DNA of 11,069 nucleotides from Clostridia bacterium (lineage in GTDB: Bacteria > Bacillota > Clostridia > Oscillospirales > CAG-272): assembly GCA_017411935.1 (NCBI GenBank), contig JAFQPC010000106.1, forward strand, positions 1 through 11,069. The letters run 5' to 3'. Positions 1 to 6,383 of the stretch are shown piece after piece. Below the pieces are notes generated by a model. It did no database searches. It saw only the letters and a list, made by a program, of their open reading frames with translations, and was not told the origin of the DNA. Made by a program: the position numbers and the translations under genes. Position 1 is the first letter of the stretch. Every line of letters starts with the position of its first letter.

Positions 1-355
1 CGCCCTGCTTGATGAGCTGTACGGCAAATTCGTAGCACTTGCCGAAATAGTCCGAGCCATAGAAAACACCGCCCGTAGGGGTTGCGCCCAGCCATTCAAG
101 GTCCTCGCGGATCGAACGGACGAACTCGTCGCTTTCCTTGGCAGGGTTGGTATCGTCATAGCGGAGATTAAAGAGACCGCTGTACTTGTTGGCAACGTCG
201 GTATTGATGCAGATCGCCTTGACCGAACCGATGTGCAGATAACCGTTGGGCTCGGGAGGAAAACGCGTGTGAATTTTCAGATTGGGGTTTGCGGCAAGAT
301 CGGAATCAATGATCTCGTGAATAAAGTTGCTTGCGATTTCTTCTTTGAATTCCAT
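1..355 (-). CDS. glnS: Glutaminyl-tRNA synthetase, N-terminal part (cut by window edge)
   Basis: Class I aminoacyl-tRNA synthetase that charges tRNA-Gln with glutamine using ATP in the cytoplasm. Only the first 118 codons are inside the window; the gene runs off the left edge. Reading from the ATG at 355-353, the protein shows the GlnRS signature RFPPEPNGYLHIG (residues 31-43) and NLRYDDTNP (63-71, family form NLRFDDTNP), followed by EDLEWLG (84-90) and SDYF (101-104), all in the order seen in GlnRS. The HIGH nucleotide-binding motif reads HIGS (41-44), an unusual change at its last position. A GAGG ribosome binding site lies about 10 nt before the ATG. It follows gltX by 18 bp and is surely in the same transcript. 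A GlnRS next to GluRS indicates direct glutaminylation rather than only the amidotransferase route. Family call certain; effect of the motif change unknown. Confidence 0.95.
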   Translation of the reverse strand, partial: MEFKEEIASNFIHEIIDSDLAANPNLKIHTRFPPEPNGYLHIGSVKAICINTDVANKYSGLFNLRYDDTNPAKESDEFVRSIREDLEWLGATPTGGVFYGSDYFGKCYEFAVQLIKQG

Positions 356-373
356 AAATTTTGTACCTCGTAA

Positions 374-2062
374 TTATTTCAGGGCGGAAAGCATCGTTTC
401 GATTCGGTTGAGTACGGTCTGCTTTCCGAGGATTTGCATCACGCTATAAAGGTCGGGGGCATTCATTTTGCCCGTAACGGCAAGTCGAATGAACATACTG
501 ACGTCGGCGACGTTTCCGCGGAAGGCGGTGGGGTCTGCCTTGTACGCCTTCATATCAGGGGTGTAGCCGAGCCCTACACCGATTGCCTTGATCTTTTCGA
601 ACCAGGTGTTCATATCGTCCTGCTCGTTATAGCCCTCGCAGAAGGAGGTCAGGATCGCACGGATATCGGCATGGTCGTACTGCTCGGGATAATCGCATTC
701 GAGTGAGAAGAACTCGTCGTAGAAAAATCCCATATACGGCTTGGCGTCTGCCCAGGTCGCAAGGTCTTTTCTCGGCTTCTTTCCGCCGCGTCCGATCGCG
801 AAGATCTTCTCGGCAAAAGCAGGATCGCGGGCAAGGACAGCACCGAAGTCGGGATCGTATTCTTGCGCCCAAGCCGTGACACGCTCGGTGACGGTTTTGG
901 CGTCCATCTTCGAAATGACGTTCTTTGAGACATCGTTCAGCTTCTGGAAGTCAAAGAGACAGCCCGAAACCGACATCTTTTTGATGTTAAAGGGGAAGTC
1001 GCGATAGCTCTTCTCGGGGTTTTGCATTCTCCATTCCTCGTAGTTCGAGTTGAGAAGCGTCATTACGTATTCGCATACCGCCTCGGGACAGTAGCCAAGA
1101 CGCGTGTAGTCGTCCATATTGGCACCCATATCACGCTTGGAGAGCTTCTTTTTGTTGCCTTCCTCGTCAAGGCGCATGATCTGCGCGATGTGCATATATT
1201 TCGGTGTTTTAAAGCCAAGATAGCGGAAGAGCTGCAGGTGTTTTGCAAGGCTTGGAAGCCATTCCTCGCCGCGAATGACGTGGGTCGTTCCCATCAGATG
1301 ATCGTCGACGGCATGCGCAAAGTGGTAGGTGGGGATTCCGTCGGATTTGAGGAGTACGAAATCCTCGTCGTTTTCGGGGATCTCCATATTGCCCTTGACA
1401 AGGTCGGTAAAGCGGAGCTTTTTGTCGGGAGCGCCGTCGGCAAGGATTCTCAGCACAAAGGGGTCCCCTTTTGCGAGATGTTCCTCGACATCTTCCATCG
1501 TAAATTCACGGCGGCGAAGCATTTCAGCGCGCTTTGCCTCGGCTTGTGCTTCCCAGTCGGTGTTTTTGATCTCCTCTTTCTTGTTGATCTGATGAAGCTC
1601 CTCAAGCTCTTCCTCGGTCGTAAAGCAAGGATATGCCTTTCCTTCGCGAACAAGCTGCTTGGCAAAGGTCTGATAAATGGTGCCTCGCAGACTTTGCTTG
1701 TAAGGTCCGTAAGCGCCCTTGTCACAGATCTTGCCATCCTCACCGAGAATTGCTCCCTCATCGAAGTTGACGCCGTAGACCGACAACGTGCGAATGAGTG
1801 CCTCTGCCGCCCCCGGAACTTCGCGTTTTGCGTCGGTATCTTCAATACGGAGGTAGAGGACGCCGCCGCTTTGATGCGCCAGACGTTCGGCGACCGTCGT
1901 GGGGAAAAGTCCGCCAAAATGAACAAATCCCGTAGGGCTGGGAGCAAATCGAGTAACCTTTGCGCCCTCGGGGAGAGAACGCGGAGGAAACTGTGCTTCA
2001 ATATCGGCGGGAGTTTTCGTAATATGGGGGAAGAGAAGCTCGGCAAGTCTTTGAGTATCCAT
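374..2062 (-). CDS. gltX: Glutamyl-tRNA synthetase
   Basis: Charges tRNA-Glu with glutamate (class Ib synthetase, cytoplasmic). 562 residues, longer than the ~480 of E. coli GluRS. Visible motifs in order: RFAPSPTGFVHFGG (residues 38-51, the HIGH-equivalent; GG endings are normal in bacterial GluRS), LRIEDTD (71-77), YGPYKQS (118-124), DGIPTYHFAHAVDD (241-254), HVIRGEEWL (261-269) and the KMSKS-equivalent KLSKR (306-310). A C-terminal RLAVTG motif follows, as in the anticodon-binding part of this family. The extra length lies partly in the stretch after the KLSKR motif (about 335-385) and in the C-terminal half. The ATG at 2062 is preceded by AAAGGA at good spacing. Second gene of the hydrolase-gltX-glnS operon, 42 bp after the hydrolase stop and 18 bp before glnS. 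No T-box leader fits in these short gaps, so amino-acid-responsive control would have to act at the operon promoter, which also has only a short leader. Confidence 0.96.
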   Translation of the reverse strand: MDTQRLAELLFPHITKTPADIEAQFPPRSLPEGAKVTRFAPSPTGFVHFGGLFPTTVAERLAHQSGGVLYLRIEDTDAKREVPGAAEALIRTLSVYGVNFDEGAILGEDGKICDKGAYGPYKQSLRGTIYQTFAKQLVREGKAYPCFTTEEELEELHQINKKEEIKNTDWEAQAEAKRAEMLRRREFTMEDVEEHLAKGDPFVLRILADGAPDKKLRFTDLVKGNMEIPENDEDFVLLKSDGIPTYHFAHAVDDHLMGTTHVIRGEEWLPSLAKHLQLFRYLGFKTPKYMHIAQIMRLDEEGNKKKLSKRDMGANMDDYTRLGYCPEAVCEYVMTLLNSNYEEWRMQNPEKSYRDFPFNIKKMSVSGCLFDFQKLNDVSKNVISKMDAKTVTERVTAWAQEYDPDFGAVLARDPAFAEKIFAIGRGGKKPRKDLATWADAKPYMGFFYDEFFSLECDYPEQYDHADIRAILTSFCEGYNEQDDMNTWFEKIKAIGVGLGYTPDMKAYKADPTAFRGNVADVSMFIRLAVTGKMNAPDLYSVMQILGKQTVLNRIETMLSALK

Positions 2063-2104
2063 GGTTAAATAATCCTTTCGGTAATAGGGTTGAATTCTTT
2101 TAGA

Positions 2105-2719
2105 TTAGAGAAGATAGGCGACCTCGTCCAGTGCGTCGCCGAGGCGCGCGGTGTCACCGTGCCCGGGGTAAATCGTAAGGTCGGGGGAGAGGGTGCGCAA
2201 GCGTAGGAGAGAGTTGCGCATTTCTTGTTCGCTTCCGCTCCAAAGGTCACATCTGCCGTATGTGTTGGAAAACAGGGTGTCTCCTGTGATCAGGTCGTTT
2301 CCGACAAGATAGCAGACCGAGCCGCCCGTGTGCCCTGGCGTGTGAAGTACGGTGATCGTCTCACTGCCGAGCGGAATGGTATCGCCCTCGGAAAGAAGCT
2401 GCTCTGCCGCGCGGAAGACACGCTCTTTGCCAAAAAAGTCGTAAAATGCATTCTTCCTTCCGTCCGTCAGCATTACGGCATCGTGCTCGTGGATCGCGGT
2501 GGGGATCGAGAGCTTTTCTCGCAGAACATCGAGCGAAAGAATGTGATCGAAATGACCGTGGGTCAGTAAGATCCCTTGGATCTCGGCATTCTGATCCTTG
2601 GCAGTTCGCAGGATCGCTTCGGCAGATACCGAGGGATCAACAACGAGTGCTGCGCCGTCCGAGACGAGTAGATAGGAGTTTGAGGCAAAGGATGTGGGAC
2701 AAATCGGAATAATTTTCAC
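2105..2719 (-). CDS. Metallo-beta-lactamase-fold hydrolase (glyoxalase II-like, YcbL type)
   Basis: A 204-residue single-domain metallo-beta-lactamase-fold hydrolase, the size of the short glyoxalase II-like proteins. All metal ligands are visible: THGHFDH (residues 53-59, giving H54, H56, D58, H59), HTPGHT (126-131, H130), GDTLF (146-150, D147) and YPGHGD (184-189, H187). The intact set predicts an active dinuclear enzyme. Glyoxalase II-like proteins hydrolyse thioesters such as hydroxyacyl-thiols, but the substrate cannot be read from sequence and 'MBL-fold hydrolase' is the safe name. Translation starts at a GTG (2719-2717), supported by GGGAGG six bases upstream; the next residues MKIIPI fit the family start. 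First gene of the operon with gltX and glnS, transcribed from the promoter at 2753-2781. Its position before two tRNA synthetases gives no obvious functional clue. Confidence 0.93.
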   Translation of the reverse strand: MKIIPICPTSFASNSYLLVSDGAALVVDPSVSAEAILRTAKDQNAEIQGILLTHGHFDHILSLDVLREKLSIPTAIHEHDAVMLTDGRKNAFYDFFGKERVFRAAEQLLSEGDTIPLGSETITVLHTPGHTGGSVCYLVGNDLITGDTLFSNTYGRCDLWSGSEQEMRNSLLRLRTLSPDLTIYPGHGDTARLGDALDEVAYLL

Positions 2720-2725
2720 GAAAAA

Positions 2726-2731
2726 CCTCCC
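2726..2731 (-). promoter_or_regulatory. Ribosome binding site that fixes the GTG start of the MBL hydrolase
   Basis: Read on the minus strand this is GGGAGG, followed by a 6-nt spacer and GTG at 2719-2717. No ATG in frame is as well placed, so the GTG is the start. Confidence 0.85.
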
Positions 2732-2752
2732 GTGGGCATACTTAGATAGTTT

Positions 2753-2781
2753 ATTATATCACATTTTTGGCAAAATGTCTA
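2753..2781 (-). promoter_or_regulatory. Sigma-A-type promoter for the MBL hydrolase-gltX-glnS operon
   Basis: On the minus strand: -35 TAGACA (2781-2776, five of six to TTGACA), 17-bp spacer, -10 TATAAT (2758-2753) preceded by TG at the extended -10 position. Predicted start near 2746 gives a leader of about 27 nt, too short for a riboswitch or T-box. Seen by eye only. Confidence 0.75.
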
Positions 2782-2796
2782 CATCTTATTAAATAT

Positions 2797-2827
2797 TTTT
2801 GCATTTTTTTGCAAAAGAAGCAAAAAA
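2797..2827. repeat. A/T-rich overlapping inverted repeats between divergent promoters
   Basis: Two overlapping small inverted repeats lie between the two divergent -35 boxes: TTTTGCA-N6-TGCAAAA (2797-2816) and TTTTTTGC-N7-GCAAAAAA (2805-2827). They may be an operator, an A-tract UP element for the plus-strand promoter, or chance in an A/T-rich spacer. The core TTGCA...TGCAA recurs in the other divergent region (10595-10609). Confidence 0.35.
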
Positions 2828-2845
2828 GAGAAAAAGAGAAAAGAC

Positions 2846-2874
2846 TTGCAAAACAAGGGAAAATCTGCTATAAT
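2846..2874 (+). promoter_or_regulatory. Sigma-A-type promoter for the UxaC-like gene
   Basis: -35 TTGCAA (2846-2851), 17-bp spacer, perfect -10 TATAAT (2869-2874) with extended -10 TGC before it. Predicted start near 2881, 27 nt before the ATG at 2908. An A-rich tract lies just upstream of the -35. This strong promoter so close to the start codon argues that the short N-terminus of the downstream protein is real and not a missing upstream exon-like piece. Confidence 0.85.
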
Positions 2875-2907
2875 AGAAACCAAGAATGAAAAGAGAGGAG
2901 AAAAGCG

Positions 2908-3960
2908 ATGTACGAGTGGGCAAGGCTCCATGGCGGTGCGGGTACGGAAAACCTCGGCACTTGGTGTATGAGTGAAGATAAACGCGAGGCAATGAAGCTT
3001 CTTGGTTGTGATGAAAAATATGATAATGATCGTGCTTCTGATTTTGAAATGCTCGCCGAATGGGAACGTCTCCTGCCGTTTTGCGCGGGAATGGGAAGCG
3101 TAGCTCTTTATCAAAAACAACTTTCTCTTCTTGGACTTTCCGAAAGGGAAAATGGTCAGAATATTTGTGATTTTTGGCGTGCGGGGAATGAAAAACTCAA
3201 TGCGGATTTGTTGCCGTATTTTACAAATAAATATAAAGAATTTATTGAAAATCAAGGAATTGATGTTTTTGAATTAATAACGAATATTGTCAAAAAAGAC
3301 GTGGCAAAGCATTTGAGCTTTTTGGATGTGGTTGGGGATATCTGTCAAAACGTTTCGTCTGCATCAGAGCACGGCGCAGTGCTTCGTTTTGATGCTTTCG
3401 GACTTTCCTATCTTCGTCCTGACCGATACCACGCGGAACTCTTTTGGAAAAAACTTGTTTGTGATGAAAAACTCAATGAGGAAGAAATGTTTGTTCTTCG
3501 CTTCCAGACTTTGATCGAAGTATTGCTTTTTTTGAAAGAGAAAAAAATTCCTTCAACGCTTCGTTTCCTTGCAAATCATTCTTTGCTTCGCGAGCAAACG
3601 ATCTCGTATTTGCAAAATCATCACTTGATGCTGGGAGAGATCCGCTTTGGCGTTTCTCTTTCGGAGTCTGTATCGACACTGTTGCCGCTTTGTCGCCTGA
3701 GCAATACGGAGCTTCGGATCCTTCCCGAACTTCTTTTGCGTCCGTCGGAGTTTGGTATGTCGCTTGTGCCGAGCTTGCGTCGGTGGATGGCAGAATTTCC
3801 GATCTCAGCGCTTCGGTACGGTGGACTTTTGACCGATTCCTTTTCGATGGCACTTGCCGCAAGAGAAGTGGTTTATGAGACGTTGGCATCGATTCTTCTG
3901 GATCTTAAAATTTGTGACGAAAAACGACAAGAAATTTTGAATACTGTTTTTAATTTGTGA
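2908..3960 (+). CDS. Divergent, shortened uronate isomerase (UxaC)-family protein, probably not an isomerase
   Basis: 350 residues against about 465-470 in true UxaC, which converts glucuronate/galacturonate to the keto sugar. The resemblance is collinear through the chain. The stretch LLGCDEKYDNDRASDFEML (31-49) matches the family's NGV-DEKYITGDASD-EKF region. SEHGA (153-157) matches the SDHGL strand. LNEEE with the following helix (189-210) matches the LTPEEAEAFK helix. PSEFGM (279-284) matches the NDQKDGM segment, and RYGGLLTDSFS (303-313) matches the RFVGMLTDSRS segment. The part that should carry the His-x-His metal pair of the first strand (DYHCHL in the family) is absent: the protein starts beyond it. 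The catalytic-end TDSR has become TDSF (D310 kept, Arg replaced by F312). The start is firm: AGGAG 7 nt before the ATG and a strong promoter. The gene looks more A/T-rich than its neighbours. It is followed after 61 bp by comEC. Family assignment is by remembered motifs, moderately sure; function unknown, perhaps a sugar-binding or regulatory pseudoenzyme, or a decaying copy. Confidence 0.62.
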   Translation: MYEWARLHGGAGTENLGTWCMSEDKREAMKLLGCDEKYDNDRASDFEMLAEWERLLPFCAGMGSVALYQKQLSLLGLSERENGQNICDFWRAGNEKLNADLLPYFTNKYKEFIENQGIDVFELITNIVKKDVAKHLSFLDVVGDICQNVSSASEHGAVLRFDAFGLSYLRPDRYHAELFWKKLVCDEKLNEEEMFVLRFQTLIEVLLFLKEKKIPSTLRFLANHSLLREQTISYLQNHHLMLGEIRFGVSLSESVSTLLPLCRLSNTELRILPELLLRPSEFGMSLVPSLRRWMAEFPISALRYGGLLTDSFSMALAAREVVYETLASILLDLKICDEKRQEILNTVFNL

Positions 3961-3983
3961 TTGTTATTTTTTGATTATATACT
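3955..3983 (+). promoter_or_regulatory. Possible weak promoter for comEC
   Basis: TTGTGA (3955-3960, overlapping the stop codon of the upstream gene), 17-bp spacer, TATACT (3978-3983, five of six to consensus). The start would fall near 3990, about 32 nt before the comEC ATG. It could let comEC be expressed apart from the UxaC-like gene; the A/T-rich gap makes chance matches likely. Confidence 0.3.
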
Positions 3984-4021
3984 GAAAAATATAAAAAACG
4001 CCAAGGAACAAGGAGACGAAA

Positions 4022-6319
4022 ATGGGACTGTTTTATCGACGACCGCTATGCTTTTTTGCCTTTCTGTTTGTGGCGTTTTCTTTGCTTTGTTTCTTTGTGT
4101 CTATCGAGATCGGGTTACTTTTGCTCTGCGTGCTTGCTGTGATTTTCTTTGTATTGGGCGGCATCTATCTTTGGAAGAAACCGAAAAAACGAATCTTCTT
4201 TTTCACGGCGTTGATCTCACTTGCCGTTGCGCTCGTTTCGGTGGGCTATTCCATTCTTTCGATAGCACTTCCATCAAGATCGGCAGAGCGTTACGTCGGG
4301 GAGAAACCAGTGCTTGCTGAGATCTTGCGAGAGGAATACCGTTCGGGGGACTACGCGCTCTATTCGGTGAGACTTTTGCGGATCGGCGATGAAGATACCA
4401 AAATTTCCGCGACGCTCGCGTGTTATTCCTCTGAGCCGATGGCATCGATGGATCGCGTGATTACCACGGCAGAGCTCAGTATTCCCGCTCAGAGAAGCCG
4501 CGACGGAGCACTCCTTTCTGCTACGGTCGACAAGGGGGCACCGATCTATTTGCAACGAACCTCCGAGACGATCCCGTGGCAAAGCCTTTTGCTCTCACCC
4601 ACAGGCATTCGGGTCTTGTCTGAACGGTGTCAAAGCGCATTGCGCGAGGTGATGCTTTCTTCCCTTGGAGAGCCCACGGGCGGACTTGCCTCGGCATTCT
4701 TTCTGGGAGATCGTTCGGCACTTTCCACAACGACCGTGCGCGATTTCAACCGATCGGGAACATCGCACCTGATGGCGGTCAGCGGACTGCATTTTTCCAT
4801 TCTTTTCGGAGCACTCGATCTTTTGCTGCGTGTGCTTTGTTGTCCGAAGAAGGGACGAATTGCCGCTGTAACGGTGGGAAGTGTTGTCTTTCTCTTTTTG
4901 ACGGGATTCTCAATGTCGGCATGCCGCGCGGCAATGATGCTCTACGCGCTCTATCTGAATTTCCTTTTGCGCGAGGATAACGACTCGATCACCTCGCTGT
5001 TTGTCTCCTTGGCGCTCATTGTTTTTCTTTCGCCGTACGCCATCGTTGATCTCGGACTTTGGATGTCGTTTTTGGCAACGCTTGGACTATTGACCCTCTA
5101 TCCTATTTTGAATGATAGGATTCCGAGAGCCAAAGGAAAAGGAAAACTTTTGACGCTTCTTCTTCGTATCTTACGGGAAGCACTCATCTTAGTCATCATT
5201 ACAGCGATCGCTACACTCTTTCTTTTGCCGATCCTCTGGCTGTATTTCGGCGAATTTTCTACAGTTTCTCTGATGGCAAATCCCGTCCTCGTACCGCTTT
5301 CGAATCTCTTTCTTGTGAGCATCCCGATCTGGCTTCTTTGCTCCTTTGTTCCGTTCTTGTCGGGGATCGTCGGTGCTTGCTTGGAATTTTTTGCTTCAAC
5401 GATCTGCGCGGTACTGTCCTTCTTTTCTCAAATTCCGTCGGCAACCCTTTCTCTGCAATATGCCTTTTGTCGGGTGCTGATCCCGCTCTTTGTGTTGGCA
5501 ATGATTGTTGTGCTGGTGCTTCGGTTTCGAAGAAAATGGCTCGCATTTTTACCGTCCGTTGCACTTGTCGTCGCTTTCTCGACGTGTTTTGCGGTCGTAC
5601 AGATGTTCGAGAGAGATCCGAAGCTTATCTACGTTTCACAGTGGGGCGGGGAGGAGGCGATCTTGATCTCGGACGGAGATGAGGCGGCGCTTTGCGACCT
5701 CTCAGGTGGCTCTCCTTGGTTGTATCGGAAAATTGCAACGGTGTTTTCACAAACGACGGCGACCGAGATCGAAAGTGTGATACTCACGCAATACCACGAA
5801 GCACATCCGTCGTCGATGTCGTATCTTCTTGAATCCGAGGTCGTTCGAACGCTGTATTTGCCGAGACCGCGGGATGCGGAGAGTGGAAAGATCGCGACCG
5901 AGCTGTGGGAGATCGCAGAGAATGCGGGTAGCGAGGTCGTGGTCTATGAGGGAGGAAGAATTCCGCTGACCGAGAAAATTTCGGCAGAGATCGAGCTCGG
6001 GACGAGCGAGGCGGACGCCTTTGCGGTGAGCTTTGTGGGAGCGCAAAGCAGGATTTCGTATGTCACTCCCCAATGGCTCGAAGGCGCGGGGGAGAAGAAA
6101 ACGAAAGAGCGACTGACGCAAAGCCAAACGCTCATCGTCGGCGGACACGGAGAGCGACCGAATGAGGCGTACGGTACAGCGATCTCTGAGCAAGGAGCGC
6201 TGGAAAAAGTGATCTATCCCTCTGAAAAGATCGCCACCTGTCACCGTCTCACCCTCAGTGGTGTCGAACGCTACGTCGTCAGAAAAAAGCAATGGTCGTG
6301 GGAGTTCCCGATTCCGTAA
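4022..6319 (+). CDS. comEC: ComEC/Rec2 family DNA internalisation channel
   Basis: Polytopic membrane protein that carries single-stranded DNA across the cytoplasmic membrane in natural transformation. 765 residues, normal for full-length ComEC. N-terminal membrane segments at about 9-50 and 57-82, then an extracytoplasmic stretch (about 85-185) in the DUF4131 position. The Competence domain follows: AFFLGDR (225-231), GTSHLMAVSGLHFSI (246-260, the family hallmark), FSMSACRAAMM (296-306), GLWMSFLATLGLL (345-357), ANPVLVPLSNLF (419-430), with many hydrophobic helices to about 530. The C-terminal metallo-beta-lactamase-like domain (about 535-757) is degenerate: where active members have THxHxDH this protein has TQYHEAH (589-595), and the usual VGQGDA-type loop reads VSQWGGEEA (538-546). 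AAGGAG stands 6 nt before the ATG. It lies 61 bp after the UxaC-like gene and converges on the lipoprotein gene; no other competence gene is in view. Confidence 0.95.
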   Translation: MGLFYRRPLCFFAFLFVAFSLLCFFVSIEIGLLLLCVLAVIFFVLGGIYLWKKPKKRIFFFTALISLAVALVSVGYSILSIALPSRSAERYVGEKPVLAEILREEYRSGDYALYSVRLLRIGDEDTKISATLACYSSEPMASMDRVITTAELSIPAQRSRDGALLSATVDKGAPIYLQRTSETIPWQSLLLSPTGIRVLSERCQSALREVMLSSLGEPTGGLASAFFLGDRSALSTTTVRDFNRSGTSHLMAVSGLHFSILFGALDLLLRVLCCPKKGRIAAVTVGSVVFLFLTGFSMSACRAAMMLYALYLNFLLREDNDSITSLFVSLALIVFLSPYAIVDLGLWMSFLATLGLLTLYPILNDRIPRAKGKGKLLTLLLRILREALILVIITAIATLFLLPILWLYFGEFSTVSLMANPVLVPLSNLFLVSIPIWLLCSFVPFLSGIVGACLEFFASTICAVLSFFSQIPSATLSLQYAFCRVLIPLFVLAMIVVLVLRFRRKWLAFLPSVALVVAFSTCFAVVQMFERDPKLIYVSQWGGEEAILISDGDEAALCDLSGGSPWLYRKIATVFSQTTATEIESVILTQYHEAHPSSMSYLLESEVVRTLYLPRPRDAESGKIATELWEIAENAGSEVVVYEGGRIPLTEKISAEIELGTSEADAFAVSFVGAQSRISYVTPQWLEGAGEKKTKERLTQSQTLIVGGHGERPNEAYGTAISEQGALEKVIYPSEKIATCHRLTLSGVERYVVRKKQWSWEFPIP

Positions 6320-6340
6320 TGAAAAAGAAAACCAAAGAAA

Positions 6341-6375
6341 AAAGAGCTTCTACGGATTTTCCGTAGAAGCTCTTT
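6341..6375. terminator. Rho-independent terminator between convergent genes (best on minus strand)
   Basis: A perfect 16-bp stem (6341-6356 paired with 6360-6375; arm begins AAAGAGCTTC) with a TTT loop. Read on the minus strand, the stem is followed by a U-rich tail (complement of 6321-6340), so it should end the lipoprotein transcript well. On the plus strand the tail after the stem (GGCTTTCATT) is weaker, but the T-rich 3' arm may still stop the comEC transcript, making it bidirectional. It sits 21 bp after the comEC stop and 8 bp after the lipoprotein stop. Confidence 0.9.
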
Positions 6376-6383
6376 GGCTTTCA

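Noticed and set aside
1910..1921. HFGG in GluRS as a broken HIGH motif
   Set aside because: Bacterial GluRS normally has H-[IV]-G-G here, as in E. coli; only the Phe is a mild variation.
1022..2068. 348-codon open frame on the plus strand opposite gltX
   Set aside because: It is antisense to a gene with all GluRS motifs, has no ribosome binding site of note and no recognisable protein feature; a shadow caused by codon bias.
2063..2104. T-box or other leader before gltX
   Set aside because: The gap is only 42 bp and holds just a ribosome binding site; the operon leader near 2720-2746 is also too short.
2720..2907. Missing N-terminal coding segment of UxaC upstream of 2908
   Set aside because: The region holds two good promoters and A/T-rich spacer, and I found no in-frame stretch resembling the family's DYHCHL segment.
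2779..3255. 158-codon minus-strand frame over the divergent promoter region
   Set aside because: It overlaps both promoters and the start of the UxaC-like gene; its Phe/Leu/Lys-rich translation comes from A/T-rich DNA.
3961..4021. Terminator between the UxaC-like gene and comEC
   Set aside because: There are T and A tracts but no GC-containing stem, so read-through into comEC is likely.
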